Source of the DNA: Bacteroidota bacterium
GTDB lineage: Bacteria; Bacteroidota; Bacteroidia; Palsa-965
DNA: 38,067 nt
Direction of reading: 5' to 3'
NCBI GenBank assembly: GCA_013288325.1
Contig: JABDCB010000025.1
Location: 1-38,067 of the forward strand
Shown: in pieces, positions 16,236 through 25,739 of the stretch
How the letters are laid out: the number at the start of each line of letters is the position of its first letter
How positions within the stretch are numbered: position 1 is the stretch's first letter
Made by a program: the position numbers and the translations under genes
The notes under the pieces: model-generated
The model's database searches: none
Told to the model about the DNA's origin: nothing
The model's input: only the letters and a program-made list of their open reading frames with translations

Positions 16236-19200
16236 ATGAACTATTTCAGCAAGGTTTCCTTGTTGCTTATGGGGGTTATTGGTCTTATCCCTCTTAATCA
16301 GCAGGCGCAAAATCAGAAGACGTTATCCTATCCTCAGGATCCCGACAACTATTATTTTATAAAGGACCAGTACATGAAAGCTCATCCGGCTAAAGCAAAA
16401 GATAAGGATGAGGACGATAAAGACGATCAGTATGAAGGGGCGTTTCAGCAGTGGGATTGGTATTGGGGCAATCACCTGGATGCAGGTTCGCATATTCCGG
16501 GAAAGAAAGCCGACATGACTAAACACCTGAAAGATTATCTGATGGGTTCTGCATCACAAAGCTCCAACAGGAGTTTGAGCGGAAATCCTTTTGTTTGCCA
16601 GACTAGCCTGGGTAACTGGACTCCCTACGGGCCAGCTACTTTTACTGCACCCTGGATGGGTAAAGTAAATCTGACCTGGGTTAATCCTTCCAACAATTCG
16701 GAGATCTATGCCGGAAGCTCCGGAGGTGGAATGTTTCATACTACCAATGCGGGTAGCGGTGTTACCTGGTCTTATGTGAATCAGGTAGATGCCAGTGGAA
16801 ATCGTTTCCCTTCTATTGGTACTACAGCCATCACCGTAGATTATACAACCGCAACTCCTATCATTTATGCAGGAAGTTCCAGTACCACTCCGGGAGCCGT
16901 GTGGGGCCTGGGAGGTAATTACGGATTCGGGTTGCTGCGGTCTACCGACGGAGGTTCCACCTGGCAGCAGATTCTTGACCTGAGTACATTCCCTACACTT
17001 CGCAGTCTGGATTATGTACGTGTGGTGAAAATTCATCCGCAGGACCATAATACCGTATATGTACTGGCCGGACAAACCGTATTCGTTACCAGCAATGCCA
17101 CCAGCGCTACTCCTACATGGACTGCGGTATACACGGTAAATTCTGCCGCGTATTGTACTTACGGTATTTTTGCCTTTACCGATATTGAAATCATTCCCGG
17201 AGCCACCGGTGTAAGTAATTCTACCGTGGCTGTATCTACCAACCGTATGGATTTTGACGGAAGTTCTTCTTCCTCCTGCGGTTCTGCAAAAATGTATATC
17301 TCCAACAGCGGAGGAGCCAGCGGAACATTTACCGATGTGAGCGCTACCGTACTCGGCACATTTATCACCGACCGTATCAGCATGGCTTTACAGCCGGGCA
17401 ATACCAGCGAAATATATGTTACCTACGCTACCTGCGGAGGAAATACTACCGGCCCGAGCTATATCAACTTCGGAAAAATTAATGTTTCCACATTGGCTGT
17501 TACCAATATCGCGCTTAACCAGTCCAATAACTTTGCAGCTCCTGGAGCCGGTTTTTGGGATTTGGAATTTGAATTTTCTAAAAACAACCCCAACTATTTT
17601 TACATAGGCGGGCAGATTCTATATAAGTACTGTCTGAGTGGCACTACGCTCACTTCTGCAGTTGCGTATTCACAGTATACACCTAGTTCCGCAACAACCA
17701 CACACGCCGATATACGTGGTATGCAGGTATTGCCTTCCGGTACTACCAACGACCTGATTGTACTGAGTGATGACGGTGGTGTACAAGAGGTAACAGTACC
17801 TTGTACTTCTATGACAACGCCTACAAACTGGACCAACCTGAATGGGAGTACAGCAGGAAGCTCCCTCAACATTACTCAGTATTTCGGACTTGCCTGTTCG
17901 GAAGCAAATTATGATGAGCTGGTGGCAGGTGCGCAGGATAATGGTATCCATAACTATCATTCCGGAAGCTGGACGCAGTGGTACGGTGGTGACGGATGGA
18001 AAGGGGTAATTAATCCGATTACCAATATGTATTATGGTCTTGATAACCCCGGAGGTCTTTTTGCCTTTACAGGGAATGTAACTTCAGGTGGATTGTCAAG
18101 TACTACTACTCCGTCTCCTTATGGAGGAGGAAATTCACCGGTGGTTACAACACAAAATAATCCGAATATTATTTATTCCAGCGGAAGCAATTCTACCGGC
18201 GGAAATGATGTGTTCCGTTCTACCAACTTCGGTTCTTCCTGGTCATCTATCAGTTTCCCAGCCGATGGAAATGATATCCGTTCCATACGCGTTGCTCCCA
18301 ATGCACCCGATACCATTTATGTGGTAAAAGACAACCCAACCTGGGGCGCTACCGGCGCAGCAACTGCAAACCGTATCTGGATGGGAGTGATGAATCCAAG
18401 TACTTCTGTCTGGACCTGGACCGATATCGCTGCTTCCAATACCACCTGTGGTGCATTGATCAATGGATTGTCCTGGGCCTGTGCCTGTGATCTGGCCATC
18501 GATCCGAACAATGCCAAACGTATCTGGGTTACTTTTAACGCGTACTGGAATATCGGAACTACATCAGCCGGTCAGAACCGTGTTGTTCACAGCCCCGATG
18601 GTGGTGCCACCTGGTACGATGCTACCAATAACCTGCCTCCGTTTCCTGTTAACTGTATCACTTACCAGAACGGTTCCAATGATGTCTTGTATGTAGGCAC
18701 GGATGTGGGTGTGTTCCAGTTTGCAACAGCAGGAACTACTCCGGGTGTGGGAACATGGAATTGTTTCAATCAGGGATTACCGATAGTAGCTGTTACCGGA
18801 ATTGATATCAATTACTGCAAGGCTAAAATCCGTATTTCTACCTATGGTCGTGGAATCTATGTTTCCGATTTGCCTATCCTCACTGATTTTGTAGTGAACT
18901 CTACCACATCCTGGTATGGTACGCATTATGTAGCGAATGATATTTACGTGACCGGAAATTCAACACTTAATCTGTATGGTACTATCTATATGAGCGCAGG
19001 TAAACGCATCAAGGTAGATCGTGGTTCGGTATTGAATATGCACCCGAATTCTTTAATATCAAACGGTTGCGGCGATATGTGGCAGGGTGTGGAAGTGTAT
19101 GGAACTTCGGCCACGGCACAGAATGTAAGCGGATCACAAGGTATCATCGTGATGCAATCAGGAGCAACTATTTCCAATGCACTGGAAGGTGTATCTAATG

Positions 19201-20948
19201 CCCAAATGAGCGGTGGAGTGCCTGTTACCGGTTATACCGGAGGTATTCTCGAATGTACAGGTGCTAATTTCATCAACAACCGCCGCGACGTGGCCATGTA
19301 CTCCTACCACTGGTATGTGGGTGCATACGAACAACCGAATATTTCCTACTTCAAGGATTGTCAGTTCGAGACCAATAACGGACTGAACTTAAGTACACAG
19401 GCATTGAATACGCACATGACCCTGAATGATGTATTTAAACCAACCGTTCTGGGATGTAACTTTGCCAATAATACAGCCAATACCATTTACGCTTCTAACT
19501 ACAGAGGAGCCGGTATTACATCAGTGGATGCTACCTATGCAATTGATAATTACTATCGTCCGGGTATCACCCCTCCGATCCTGATTTCTTCGACCACTTT
19601 CACCGGTCTTACTTCAGGGATCATGGCCAGTTATACCAACCCTACCGGAAGACAGGTTACGGTGAAGAACACCACGTTCAATCACAATCTGCACGGTATG
19701 CAGGTGAGCAATGGTGCCAATCCAAGCGTAACCCTCAGCACCTTTACTGCAATTCCGCAAGGACTCACCACCAACTGGGTAGATGCAACCTATGGAGTGG
19801 ATATGTACGGTTGTACCGGATTGCTGGTAAACTGTAATACCTTTTCAGGTATCTATTCCACTACCTCCAATAACTACGGAACCATTATCGACAATTGCGG
19901 AAGCTCCACCGGCAATATTGTTTCTAACAACACCTTCTCCAATGTATATGCAGGAGTTCAGGCACAAGGAAACAATGGAACCGGAACAAGCGGTGTGCAG
20001 TTTGAGTGTAACACCTTCCAGTCGAGCATAAGCTATCAGATGGCTGTTTGTCCTCAGAACACAGGTTCTATCGCCAGCCAGGGAAGTGCATGCACACAAG
20101 GGCTGACACGTCAGAATAATTTCTTCGTGCCTTCATCCCCGTACAAACAGATTCTGTCTACCAATGCAGCGCTTACCTATTATGCATCCGTAGTTGATCC
20201 TACTGTATTGTCAGGATCCATCACCATCAACTGGTGCCCAAGTGTTTCCGGCGAATGTCAGACCGGTTGTTCATCCGGAGGATCTCAGTCATCCTCTGCT
20301 CTTACACCGGATGATTCACTGGCACTTGCCAGAGCTGTTACCGAATTCTCTGCTTTGGAAAGTCCTGAAAGGGAAATTGCATTAGCAGGTGCCTATATCG
20401 TTAACAAGCAAGGCAGCGATGCGCAAGCTATCATCACCGGATTCAGAAGCAAAGGAATGACAGAAGCGGCTGACTATTTCGGTATGGAGATGGATCTGTT
20501 CTCCAACGGCAAGTCGTGGTACGATATGAGTCCTTCCCAGCTTTCCAGAATAACGGAGATTGCTGCAGGTACTTCGGAGGTAACCGGTTATGCCAACGCT
20601 GTACTGCAATTGCTTAATGGTACTACTTACCAGCACCAGATCGAGCGTATCAGCTTGCCATCCGATGAAATGAAAAACAAAGGAGGTGCCAGCAACATGC
20701 TTTCTGATAATATCCCGAATCCATTCCAGCATATTTCTGCCATACAGTGTCAGGTAGAAGATGGTGCTCAGAAATCCTATCTGCAGATTTCAACTGCACT
20801 GGGTGATGTGATCAGGACGTATAACCTGGTGCCGGGTGAAAATAATATTGTCGTTGACGGATCCGACTTACGTCAGGGTGTATACTACTACTCCATGTTT
20901 GTAAATGGATCACGTGTAGCCACCAAGAAAATGTTGGTGCTTCACTAA
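16236..20948 (+). CDS. Secreted T9SS cargo with Asp-box propeller and beta-helix-like region
   Basis: 1570 residues. A signal peptide (LLLMGVIGLIPLNQQAQ) is followed by an acidic stretch (KDKDEDDKDDQ). Residues about 110-900 form a VPS10/BNR-like beta-propeller with several Asp boxes (LRSTDGGSTWQ, FRSTNFGSSWSS, HSPDGGATWYD). About 900-1380 look like a right-handed parallel beta-helix (repeated Asn/Gly-rich turns such as NNTFSNVYAGVQAQGNN). The end (IPNPFQHISAIQ ... LRQGVYYYSMFVNG ... TKKMLVLH) is a T9SS type A sorting domain. Probably exported and anchored on the cell surface. Glycan binding or hydrolysis is possible but no active site is identified. A strong terminator follows. Confidence 0.88.
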   Translation: MNYFSKVSLLLMGVIGLIPLNQQAQNQKTLSYPQDPDNYYFIKDQYMKAHPAKAKDKDEDDKDDQYEGAFQQWDWYWGNHLDAGSHIPGKKADMTKHLKDYLMGSASQSSNRSLSGNPFVCQTSLGNWTPYGPATFTAPWMGKVNLTWVNPSNNSEIYAGSSGGGMFHTTNAGSGVTWSYVNQVDASGNRFPSIGTTAITVDYTTATPIIYAGSSSTTPGAVWGLGGNYGFGLLRSTDGGSTWQQILDLSTFPTLRSLDYVRVVKIHPQDHNTVYVLAGQTVFVTSNATSATPTWTAVYTVNSAAYCTYGIFAFTDIEIIPGATGVSNSTVAVSTNRMDFDGSSSSSCGSAKMYISNSGGASGTFTDVSATVLGTFITDRISMALQPGNTSEIYVTYATCGGNTTGPSYINFGKINVSTLAVTNIALNQSNNFAAPGAGFWDLEFEFSKNNPNYFYIGGQILYKYCLSGTTLTSAVAYSQYTPSSATTTHADIRGMQVLPSGTTNDLIVLSDDGGVQEVTVPCTSMTTPTNWTNLNGSTAGSSLNITQYFGLACSEANYDELVAGAQDNGIHNYHSGSWTQWYGGDGWKGVINPITNMYYGLDNPGGLFAFTGNVTSGGLSSTTTPSPYGGGNSPVVTTQNNPNIIYSSGSNSTGGNDVFRSTNFGSSWSSISFPADGNDIRSIRVAPNAPDTIYVVKDNPTWGATGAATANRIWMGVMNPSTSVWTWTDIAASNTTCGALINGLSWACACDLAIDPNNAKRIWVTFNAYWNIGTTSAGQNRVVHSPDGGATWYDATNNLPPFPVNCITYQNGSNDVLYVGTDVGVFQFATAGTTPGVGTWNCFNQGLPIVAVTGIDINYCKAKIRISTYGRGIYVSDLPILTDFVVNSTTSWYGTHYVANDIYVTGNSTLNLYGTIYMSAGKRIKVDRGSVLNMHPNSLISNGCGDMWQGVEVYGTSATAQNVSGSQGIIVMQSGATISNALEGVSNAQMSGGVPVTGYTGGILECTGANFINNRRDVAMYSYHWYVGAYEQPNISYFKDCQFETNNGLNLSTQALNTHMTLNDVFKPTVLGCNFANNTANTIYASNYRGAGITSVDATYAIDNYYRPGITPPILISSTTFTGLTSGIMASYTNPTGRQVTVKNTTFNHNLHGMQVSNGANPSVTLSTFTAIPQGLTTNWVDATYGVDMYGCTGLLVNCNTFSGIYSTTSNNYGTIIDNCGSSTGNIVSNNTFSNVYAGVQAQGNNGTGTSGVQFECNTFQSSISYQMAVCPQNTGSIASQGSACTQGLTRQNNFFVPSSPYKQILSTNAALTYYASVVDPTVLSGSITINWCPSVSGECQTGCSSGGSQSSSALTPDDSLALARAVTEFSALESPEREIALAGAYIVNKQGSDAQAIITGFRSKGMTEAADYFGMEMDLFSNGKSWYDMSPSQLSRITEIAAGTSEVTGYANAVLQLLNGTTYQHQIERISLPSDEMKNKGGASNMLSDNIPNPFQHISAIQCQVEDGAQKSYLQISTALGDVIRTYNLVPGENNIVVDGSDLRQGVYYYSMFVNGSRVATKKMLVLH

Positions 20949-20971
20949 GACAGCGTTCATATTAGACCATT

Positions 20972-21008
20972 AAAAAGGGTTGTTTCCACTATGGAAACAA
21001 CCCTTTTT
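20972..21008. terminator. Bidirectional terminator between 16236-20948 and folC
   Basis: GGGTTGTTTCC pairs perfectly with GGAAACAACCC across a 5-nt loop, with A and T runs on the outer sides. It lies between two converging stop codons and can serve both strands. Confidence 0.9.
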
Positions 21009-21033
21009 TTTATAAGAGAATGTTATAGGATTG

Positions 21034-22362
21034 TCAGATCGCGTCGCCTACGGTGAACGTACTTCCACCCACAAACACCAGATCATTTTTTCCGGCTTTT
21101 GTTTGTGCAGCCTTCAGTGCTTTTTTCACGGTGGGGTAGGTGTTTCCTTTCAGGTGGTAAGGTTTAGCCATGGCTTGTAGCTGGGTAGCATCCATGCCGC
21201 GGGGTATATTGGCTTTGCAGAAAAAGTATTCTGCTTTTTTAGGCAGGAGCTTCAGGATAGTAGTAATGTCCTTATCGGATACCATGCCCAGCACAAACAG
21301 TAATTTATGGTACGGGATCTGTTCCATGGATTTCAATACCTCTTTAATGCCCGCTTCATTATGTCCTGTATCGGCATAGGTAAGGGGATGGTCGGAGAGT
21401 TTCTCCCAGCGTCCCCGTAATCCTGTCAGCTTTCTTACTTGAGACAATCCTTTTCGTATTTCTTTTTCCCCTATTTCAAAACCTTGTTTATTCAGTTCGG
21501 CTATAACAGCTAATACACCCGCCATATTTTTTTGCTGATACGCTCCCGGCAAATCGCATGACAGATCTTTTACGGGTGCATGCCCTTTCTCTTTTACCTC
21601 CACTTCAAGAAATGCCTCCTGCCTCCTGCCTCCTGCGCCTGCCTCCTGCGCCTGCCTCCTGCCGCTGAGCTTTACCGAATAATGCTCTGAAGCAAACACC
21701 ACCTCCGTTTTCATTTTCTTTGCTGCACTAGTAAAAACAGAAGCCGTGGCTTTTTGTTTCTCACTCACCACTACAGGAACGCCCTTTTTAATGATGCCTG
21801 CTTTTTCACCGGCAATTTTTTGAAGCGTATTGCCCAGCAGATTGGTATGATCGTAACTGATGTTAGTGATAAGCGACACGAGCGGGGTGATTACATTGGT
21901 GCTGTCTAGTCTTCCGCCCAAACCCGTTTCGATGATGGCGATGTCCACTTTTTCGGCTCTGAAATAATCAAAACACAAACCTACCGTCCATTCAAAAAAA
22001 GAAGGCTGGATACGATCGAATTCTTTTTTGTATGTATTGACAAACCCGCTGACATAGGTTTTAGGAATCATTTTACCGTTGATACGGATGCGTTCCCGAA
22101 AATCTTTCAGGTGGGGGGAGGTATAGAGACCTACTTTCAGACCTTTGCTTTGCAGAATAGCAGCCAGCATGTGGGAGCTGGATCCTTTGCCGTTGGTGCC
22201 GGCAATATGAACGGAGCGAAATTTATTTTCCGGATGATTCAGCAACTCGCAAAGAGCATGGGTATTATCCAGATCGGCTTTATAGGCAGCTGCACCGATG
22301 CGATGAAACATGGGCAGACAGGAATACAGGTAATCGAGCGTTTGTTTATAATCGAGGGGCAT
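21034..22362 (-). CDS. folC: Bifunctional folylpolyglutamate/dihydrofolate synthase
   Basis: Cytoplasmic Mur-ligase-family enzyme that adds glutamate to folates. Visible: P-loop HIAGTNGKGSSSHMLA, then TSPHLKDFRERIRING, ETGLGGRLDSTNVI, ISYDHTNLLGNTLQKIAGEKAGIIK, and the C-terminal YADTGHNEAGI. About 442 residues from the ATG at 22362 (MPLDYKQTL); a TTG six bases upstream is less likely. Residues near 235-250 (SGRRQAQEAGAGGRRQEAF) are an insertion encoded by a simple repeat at 21613-21665 and look foreign to the fold. Last gene of a minus-strand run behind exbD and a TonB-like gene. Confidence 0.92.
   Translation of the reverse strand: MPLDYKQTLDYLYSCLPMFHRIGAAAYKADLDNTHALCELLNHPENKFRSVHIAGTNGKGSSSHMLAAILQSKGLKVGLYTSPHLKDFRERIRINGKMIPKTYVSGFVNTYKKEFDRIQPSFFEWTVGLCFDYFRAEKVDIAIIETGLGGRLDSTNVITPLVSLITNISYDHTNLLGNTLQKIAGEKAGIIKKGVPVVVSEKQKATASVFTSAAKKMKTEVVFASEHYSVKLSGRRQAQEAGAGGRRQEAFLEVEVKEKGHAPVKDLSCDLPGAYQQKNMAGVLAVIAELNKQGFEIGEKEIRKGLSQVRKLTGLRGRWEKLSDHPLTYADTGHNEAGIKEVLKSMEQIPYHKLLFVLGMVSDKDITTILKLLPKKAEYFFCKANIPRGMDATQLQAMAKPYHLKGNTYPTVKKALKAAQTKAGKNDLVFVGGSTFTVGDAI
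21613..21665. repeat. TGCCTCC simple-repeat tract inside folC
   Basis: Three TGCCTCC units followed by alternating TGCGCC and TGCCTCC units, about 50 bases in all. It lies in folC and is translated as GRRQAQEAGAGGRRQEA on minus. The same kind of sequence occurs between genes at 30984-31058. Confidence 0.85.
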
Positions 22363-22439
22363 AAGCAATGCTTCTGTTTAACAGAAAGAAGCTCTGCTAA
22401 ATTCGCAATTCCATTCAGTATTTGAAAGGAAAAAATAAA

Positions 22440-23264
22440 TCAATGGAGGGTGAAGTCGAAGACATACGTTCCTGTCTGATCCAAGCTGCCATCAGGATTT
22501 TTGTCAAACTTGGCTTTGCGTGCCGCTTCACGGGCTTTGGCCCAAAGCAATGCATTGGTGGTGGTAGATCCTTTGGCAACGGCTTCGGCATCAATTACAT
22601 TTCCGTCTTTATCCACCGTTATTTTAACCACTACACGCCCTTCTTCCTGTGCATTGCTCAGTAAGGTGGCAGGTACTACCAGGTGACGGTGACTCAGATG
22701 AGCTCCGGTTCCACCGGTACCACCAGTGCCGGGTCCGCCGCTGCCCGGTGTGCCGGTATAATTCTTAGCTCCCGGTGTTCCGTTCGGGTCGCCCTTAAAT
22801 CCGGGTGTATTATCGTCTCCATGACCTCCTCCTACATTTTTGGAGTTGGAATTATATTCTTTCAGCATTTTGGCAAGGGCATCATCGGGAGGTTGTACCG
22901 GTGTTTTTACTACCGGTTTTTCAGTCGGTTTTACCACCAATGTTTTTTCTTTCACCTTCTTTACCGGAGGCACAGAATAGTCCGAGTTGTCGGTTGAATT
23001 GGTGATGGCCGATTCATCCACCGGGGCAGGAGGGATAGGAGCGCTTTTTTTGTCAAACGAAGGAGGATTTACATCATCATTCATTCCTTCATCGGTAAGC
23101 CCGTAGGCTACATCCACCCCGCTGCTATCTTCCGGAAAGGGAGGGATAGGAGTATGAAGCTTGATGAGATAAAGAGCCAGCAGCAACAGCGCCAGAAAAG
23201 TCAGGCTGATAAACAAGGGCAATGCCCTGGCATCTTTTTGTTCTATGCGTGCGCTGTTCATCAT
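22440..23264 (-). CDS. TonB-like energy transducer
   Basis: 274 residues. A short cytoplasmic start and one membrane anchor (LPLFISLTFLALLLLALYLI) are followed by a long Pro/Lys-rich and then Gly-rich periplasmic linker. The C-terminal TonB-like domain (HLVVPATLLSNAQEEGRVVVKITVDKDGNVIDAEAVAKGSTTT...ARKAKFDKNPDG...FDFTLH) has the usual beta-alpha-beta order. Its ATG directly abuts the exbD stop codon, so translation is probably coupled. With ExbB and ExbD it would pass proton-motive force to outer-membrane receptors. It lacks the Bacteroidota TonB N-terminal motif carried by the second TonB at 24760. Confidence 0.82.
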   Translation of the reverse strand: MMNSARIEQKDARALPLFISLTFLALLLLALYLIKLHTPIPPFPEDSSGVDVAYGLTDEGMNDDVNPPSFDKKSAPIPPAPVDESAITNSTDNSDYSVPPVKKVKEKTLVVKPTEKPVVKTPVQPPDDALAKMLKEYNSNSKNVGGGHGDDNTPGFKGDPNGTPGAKNYTGTPGSGGPGTGGTGGTGAHLSHRHLVVPATLLSNAQEEGRVVVKITVDKDGNVIDAEAVAKGSTTTNALLWAKAREAARKAKFDKNPDGSLDQTGTYVFDFTLH

Positions 23265-23672
23265 TTAATGGATAGAGGCTTTGGTGGCCAAAATCATTTT
23301 TACTTTCAGCTTTTCACCTATCTGTAATACATCCACAAAATCCTGGAGTTTTAAACTCTGATCCAGCTTTAGCACCACGGTGGCATTGACCGGATTTTCT
23401 CCCAGCTTAAAACGGATACCAGGCTCCAGCTCATCAAAACGAAGCGGGCCTGTCTGGTTGATATAATACTGAAGATCTTTGGTAACCTGTATTGTCACTT
23501 TTTGAGGACCCGTGGTTCTGTTCGGCTTGGAATTCGGCAGATTCAGATTCATCACGTTGGGACTAACCAATGTGGAGAGAATCAAAAAGAACAGCAACAG
23601 AAAAAACATGATGTCGTTCAGCGATTCCGTGCTGACTTCCGCATGCTCTCTTTCTCGTTTACGTAGATTCAT
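23265..23672 (-). CDS. exbD: ExbD/TolR family biopolymer transporter subunit
   Basis: 135 residues. One transmembrane helix (IMFFLLLFFLILSTLV) follows a short basic cytoplasmic tail and the acidic SLNDI just before the helix, where the proton-conducting Asp of the family sits. A small periplasmic domain follows (VTIQVTKDLQYYINQTGPL...VVLKLDQSLKLQDFVDVL). It partners ExbB in the inner-membrane motor. It lies downstream of exbB but is separated from it by a block of dispersed repeats, which is unusual. Confidence 0.9.
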   Translation of the reverse strand: MNLRKREREHAEVSTESLNDIMFFLLLFFLILSTLVSPNVMNLNLPNSKPNRTTGPQKVTIQVTKDLQYYINQTGPLRFDELEPGIRFKLGENPVNATVVLKLDQSLKLQDFVDVLQIGEKLKVKMILATKASIH

Positions 23673-23714
23673 TGTAGTGTTTTTAAATCTCGAATGTCCT
23701 TAGGACACTTGAAT

Positions 23715-23786
23715 ATTGAGTGTTTAGCGTTTAAAATTTAATATTCTTAATTATAAATTTTAAACTATCAACTCTAAATATTTAAC
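23715..23786. repeat. AT-rich dispersed element, copy A
   Basis: Begins TTGAGTGTTTAGCG and ends AACTCTAAATATTTAA. About 63 of 71 positions match the reverse complement of 31095-31164. Partly self-complementary. It is followed, as in the other copy, by CCTGCC-type sequence. Confidence 0.85.
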
Positions 23787-23807
23787 TAACAATTGCTTCC
23801 TGCCGCT

Positions 23808-23876
23808 TCCTCCCCCTGCCCCCTCCAGAGGGGGATACGCGGATGTCCCCCTTTGGAGGGGGATAAAGGGGGAGGA
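23808..23876. repeat. GC-rich palindromic element, copy 2
   Basis: Arms TCCTCCCCCTGCCCCCTCC (23808 on) and GGAGGGGGATAAAGGGGGA...(to 23876) pair as in copy 1 at 8178-8279, with a shorter centre (tacgcggatg). It ends two bases before the exbB stop codon, so it may act as terminator or RNA stabiliser between exbB and exbD. Confidence 0.85.
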
Positions 23877-23877
23877 C

Positions 23878-24621
23878 CTATTTCCCCGGCTCATTCAAAA
23901 TGTCCATAAACTCCATCGTCCCTCTTTCCATCCTGTTTACCAGCTTATCTATTTTAATGTTTAAGAGATAGTACCCCAGAAATGCAATGATACCTACCAT
24001 CAAACCACCGGCGCTGCTGGTCATTTTAACATATAAACCATGAGAGATGGTAGAGATTTCCACGTTATTGGCCAGGGAGATATCATAAAAGATCTTGATA
24101 ACACCCAGGATGGTTCCCACAAATCCGAACATAGGAGCAAGTTTGGCAATCAGACTGAGGTATCCCATGTTTTTTTCCAGGCGGCTCACTTCCAGCTTAC
24201 CCACCGTTTCCATGGCTCCTTCTATATCCTCCATGCTCTGCCCAATGCGGGAGATTCCTTTTTCAACCATACGGGGTACGGGTCCTGCGCTGCTTTTGCA
24301 AAGTGTTTTGGCCGATTCCAGATTACCGGTATGGATGGAGTCCTTCACATGATTCATGAAATTGGGATCCATGCGCGAAGCTTTGCTCAGGGCAATGATG
24401 CGTTCCATGATAAAATAAATGGCCAGGAAGCACAGAATGGCCAGCGGCACCATGATATATCCGCCTTTCACCACCATATCCAGCAAACTGAGAGTATCCT
24501 CTGTTTTCACAGGTGCGGCAGTAATGCCGGAAACGGGTACTGCCGTTGCTACTTTATGAGTAGTATCGGCAGTAATTCCGGTAGTAACGGCAAGAAGAAT
24601 TGTATTCAGCATCGGGGACAA
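23878..24621 (-). CDS. exbB: ExbB/MotA/TolQ family proton-channel protein
   Basis: 247 residues. An N-terminal hydrophobic segment with a periplasmic stretch (TADTTHKVATAVPVSG) precedes a first core helix (GGYIMVPLAILCFLAIYFIME), then a cytoplasmic loop and the family signature in the second half: LSLIAKLAPMFGFVGTILGVI and GLMVGIIAFLGYYLLN. It forms the inner-membrane pentamer that powers TonB. The gene sits between tonB (upstream) and exbD (downstream), but a GC palindrome and an AT-rich element follow its stop. Confidence 0.92.
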   Translation of the reverse strand: MSPMLNTILLAVTTGITADTTHKVATAVPVSGITAAPVKTEDTLSLLDMVVKGGYIMVPLAILCFLAIYFIMERIIALSKASRMDPNFMNHVKDSIHTGNLESAKTLCKSSAGPVPRMVEKGISRIGQSMEDIEGAMETVGKLEVSRLEKNMGYLSLIAKLAPMFGFVGTILGVIKIFYDISLANNVEISTISHGLYVKMTSSAGGLMVGIIAFLGYYLLNIKIDKLVNRMERGTMEFMDILNEPGK

Positions 24622-24759
24622 TTTTTTAGTTATGCTAAATTACTCCTATATGAAGGGCACCTGGTCAGCATACAGATGCACTTATAAACATGACCCTGTT
24701 AGTTGTGTACCTGCAAGGCCAAAGCGTTGATTTATGTCAATTTTTCTTCGTTTTCTTCC

Positions 24760-25551
24760 TCATTCCTGTATCTCATAGGTGAGGGGTTGCACATGCCATA
24801 CCTTTACTGCTTTGTTGCCTACTTTACCCGGTTTCCATCTGGGCATTTTACGAATCACTTCCGATGCCTGATCTTCCAGCCCATAGCCTACCTTTTTTAG
24901 CACCTCTATATTGTTTACGTTACCTTGTTCATCCACTACAAAACGAATCACCATTTTTCCATGCGCATGGGCTTCTGTAGCCATGGGGGTGTAACGGATA
25001 TTGCGTTGCATATAACGCATCAGCGCCGCTTCTCCTCCGGGAAACTCAGGCATGGTATCGGCAAAAAGAACAGGCAGTGATACAGGCTCTACCTTAGGTT
25101 CCACAGGCCCCGGATGTGATCCTTCGCCTCCGGGATTTCCTGTTTCCGGAGTACCGGGTCCGGGATTGCCGGTAGAAGGGTTCGGATCTACTTTTGTCTC
25201 TACCGGTTTAGGTGTAATTGTGGAATCAACAAAGACGGTGGCTGCATGTTCATCGGGTACCCGCTGTGGAGGATCAACATGATGTTTCTGAATGGGAGGC
25301 GGATCAATGATAGGGCGGATATCGACAAGTGTTCCGGTGAGTGAAGTGATAACCGGAGGAGGTACTATTTTAGAGTCGGGTAAAAGGCGATACACTCCTA
25401 TCAATGCCAGCAATGCGAGCATGGCCATGCCAAATGAACGCACGAGTGCATCATCATAACTTTTGCGTATGGCATATGCTCCATACGATTTGTTTCTGTT
25501 CTCGAAAACGATCTCGTCCATCGAGTTTTGTTTGTTGGTTGTGGTCCCCAT
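24760..25551 (-). CDS. tonB: TonB energy transducer, Bacteroidota type
   Basis: About 263 residues from the ATG at 25551; the frame is open 17 codons further upstream, but MDEIVFENRNKSYGAYAIRK near the start is the typical Bacteroidota TonB N-terminus. One membrane helix (FGMAMLALLALIGVYRLL) is followed by a Pro/Gly-rich periplasmic linker and a C-terminal TonB domain (MPEFPGGEAALMRYMQRNIRY ... GKMVIRFVVDEQGNV ... MPRWKPGKVGNKAVKVWHV). It transmits energy from ExbB/ExbD to outer-membrane receptors. The presence of a second TonB-like gene next to exbD suggests two receptor sets. Confidence 0.9.
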   Translation of the reverse strand: MGTTTNKQNSMDEIVFENRNKSYGAYAIRKSYDDALVRSFGMAMLALLALIGVYRLLPDSKIVPPPVITSLTGTLVDIRPIIDPPPIQKHHVDPPQRVPDEHAATVFVDSTITPKPVETKVDPNPSTGNPGPGTPETGNPGGEGSHPGPVEPKVEPVSLPVLFADTMPEFPGGEAALMRYMQRNIRYTPMATEAHAHGKMVIRFVVDEQGNVNNIEVLKKVGYGLEDQASEVIRKMPRWKPGKVGNKAVKVWHVQPLTYEIQE

Positions 25552-25739
25552 GGTTCTGATGTATTTGTTGTTTGTCAGATGCCGCAAATGGAATTTTTCC
25601 ATAAACGGTTTGGGGATGTAATCGGAAATTCAGGGGATGTACTAAAAGACTAAAGGGTAACTTTTCTGTTCAGGGGGGATGTATTTGTTATCTTAAACGG
25701 AGGGGATACAGGAAAAGTTGTGCCGGGCTGAAAATTATT

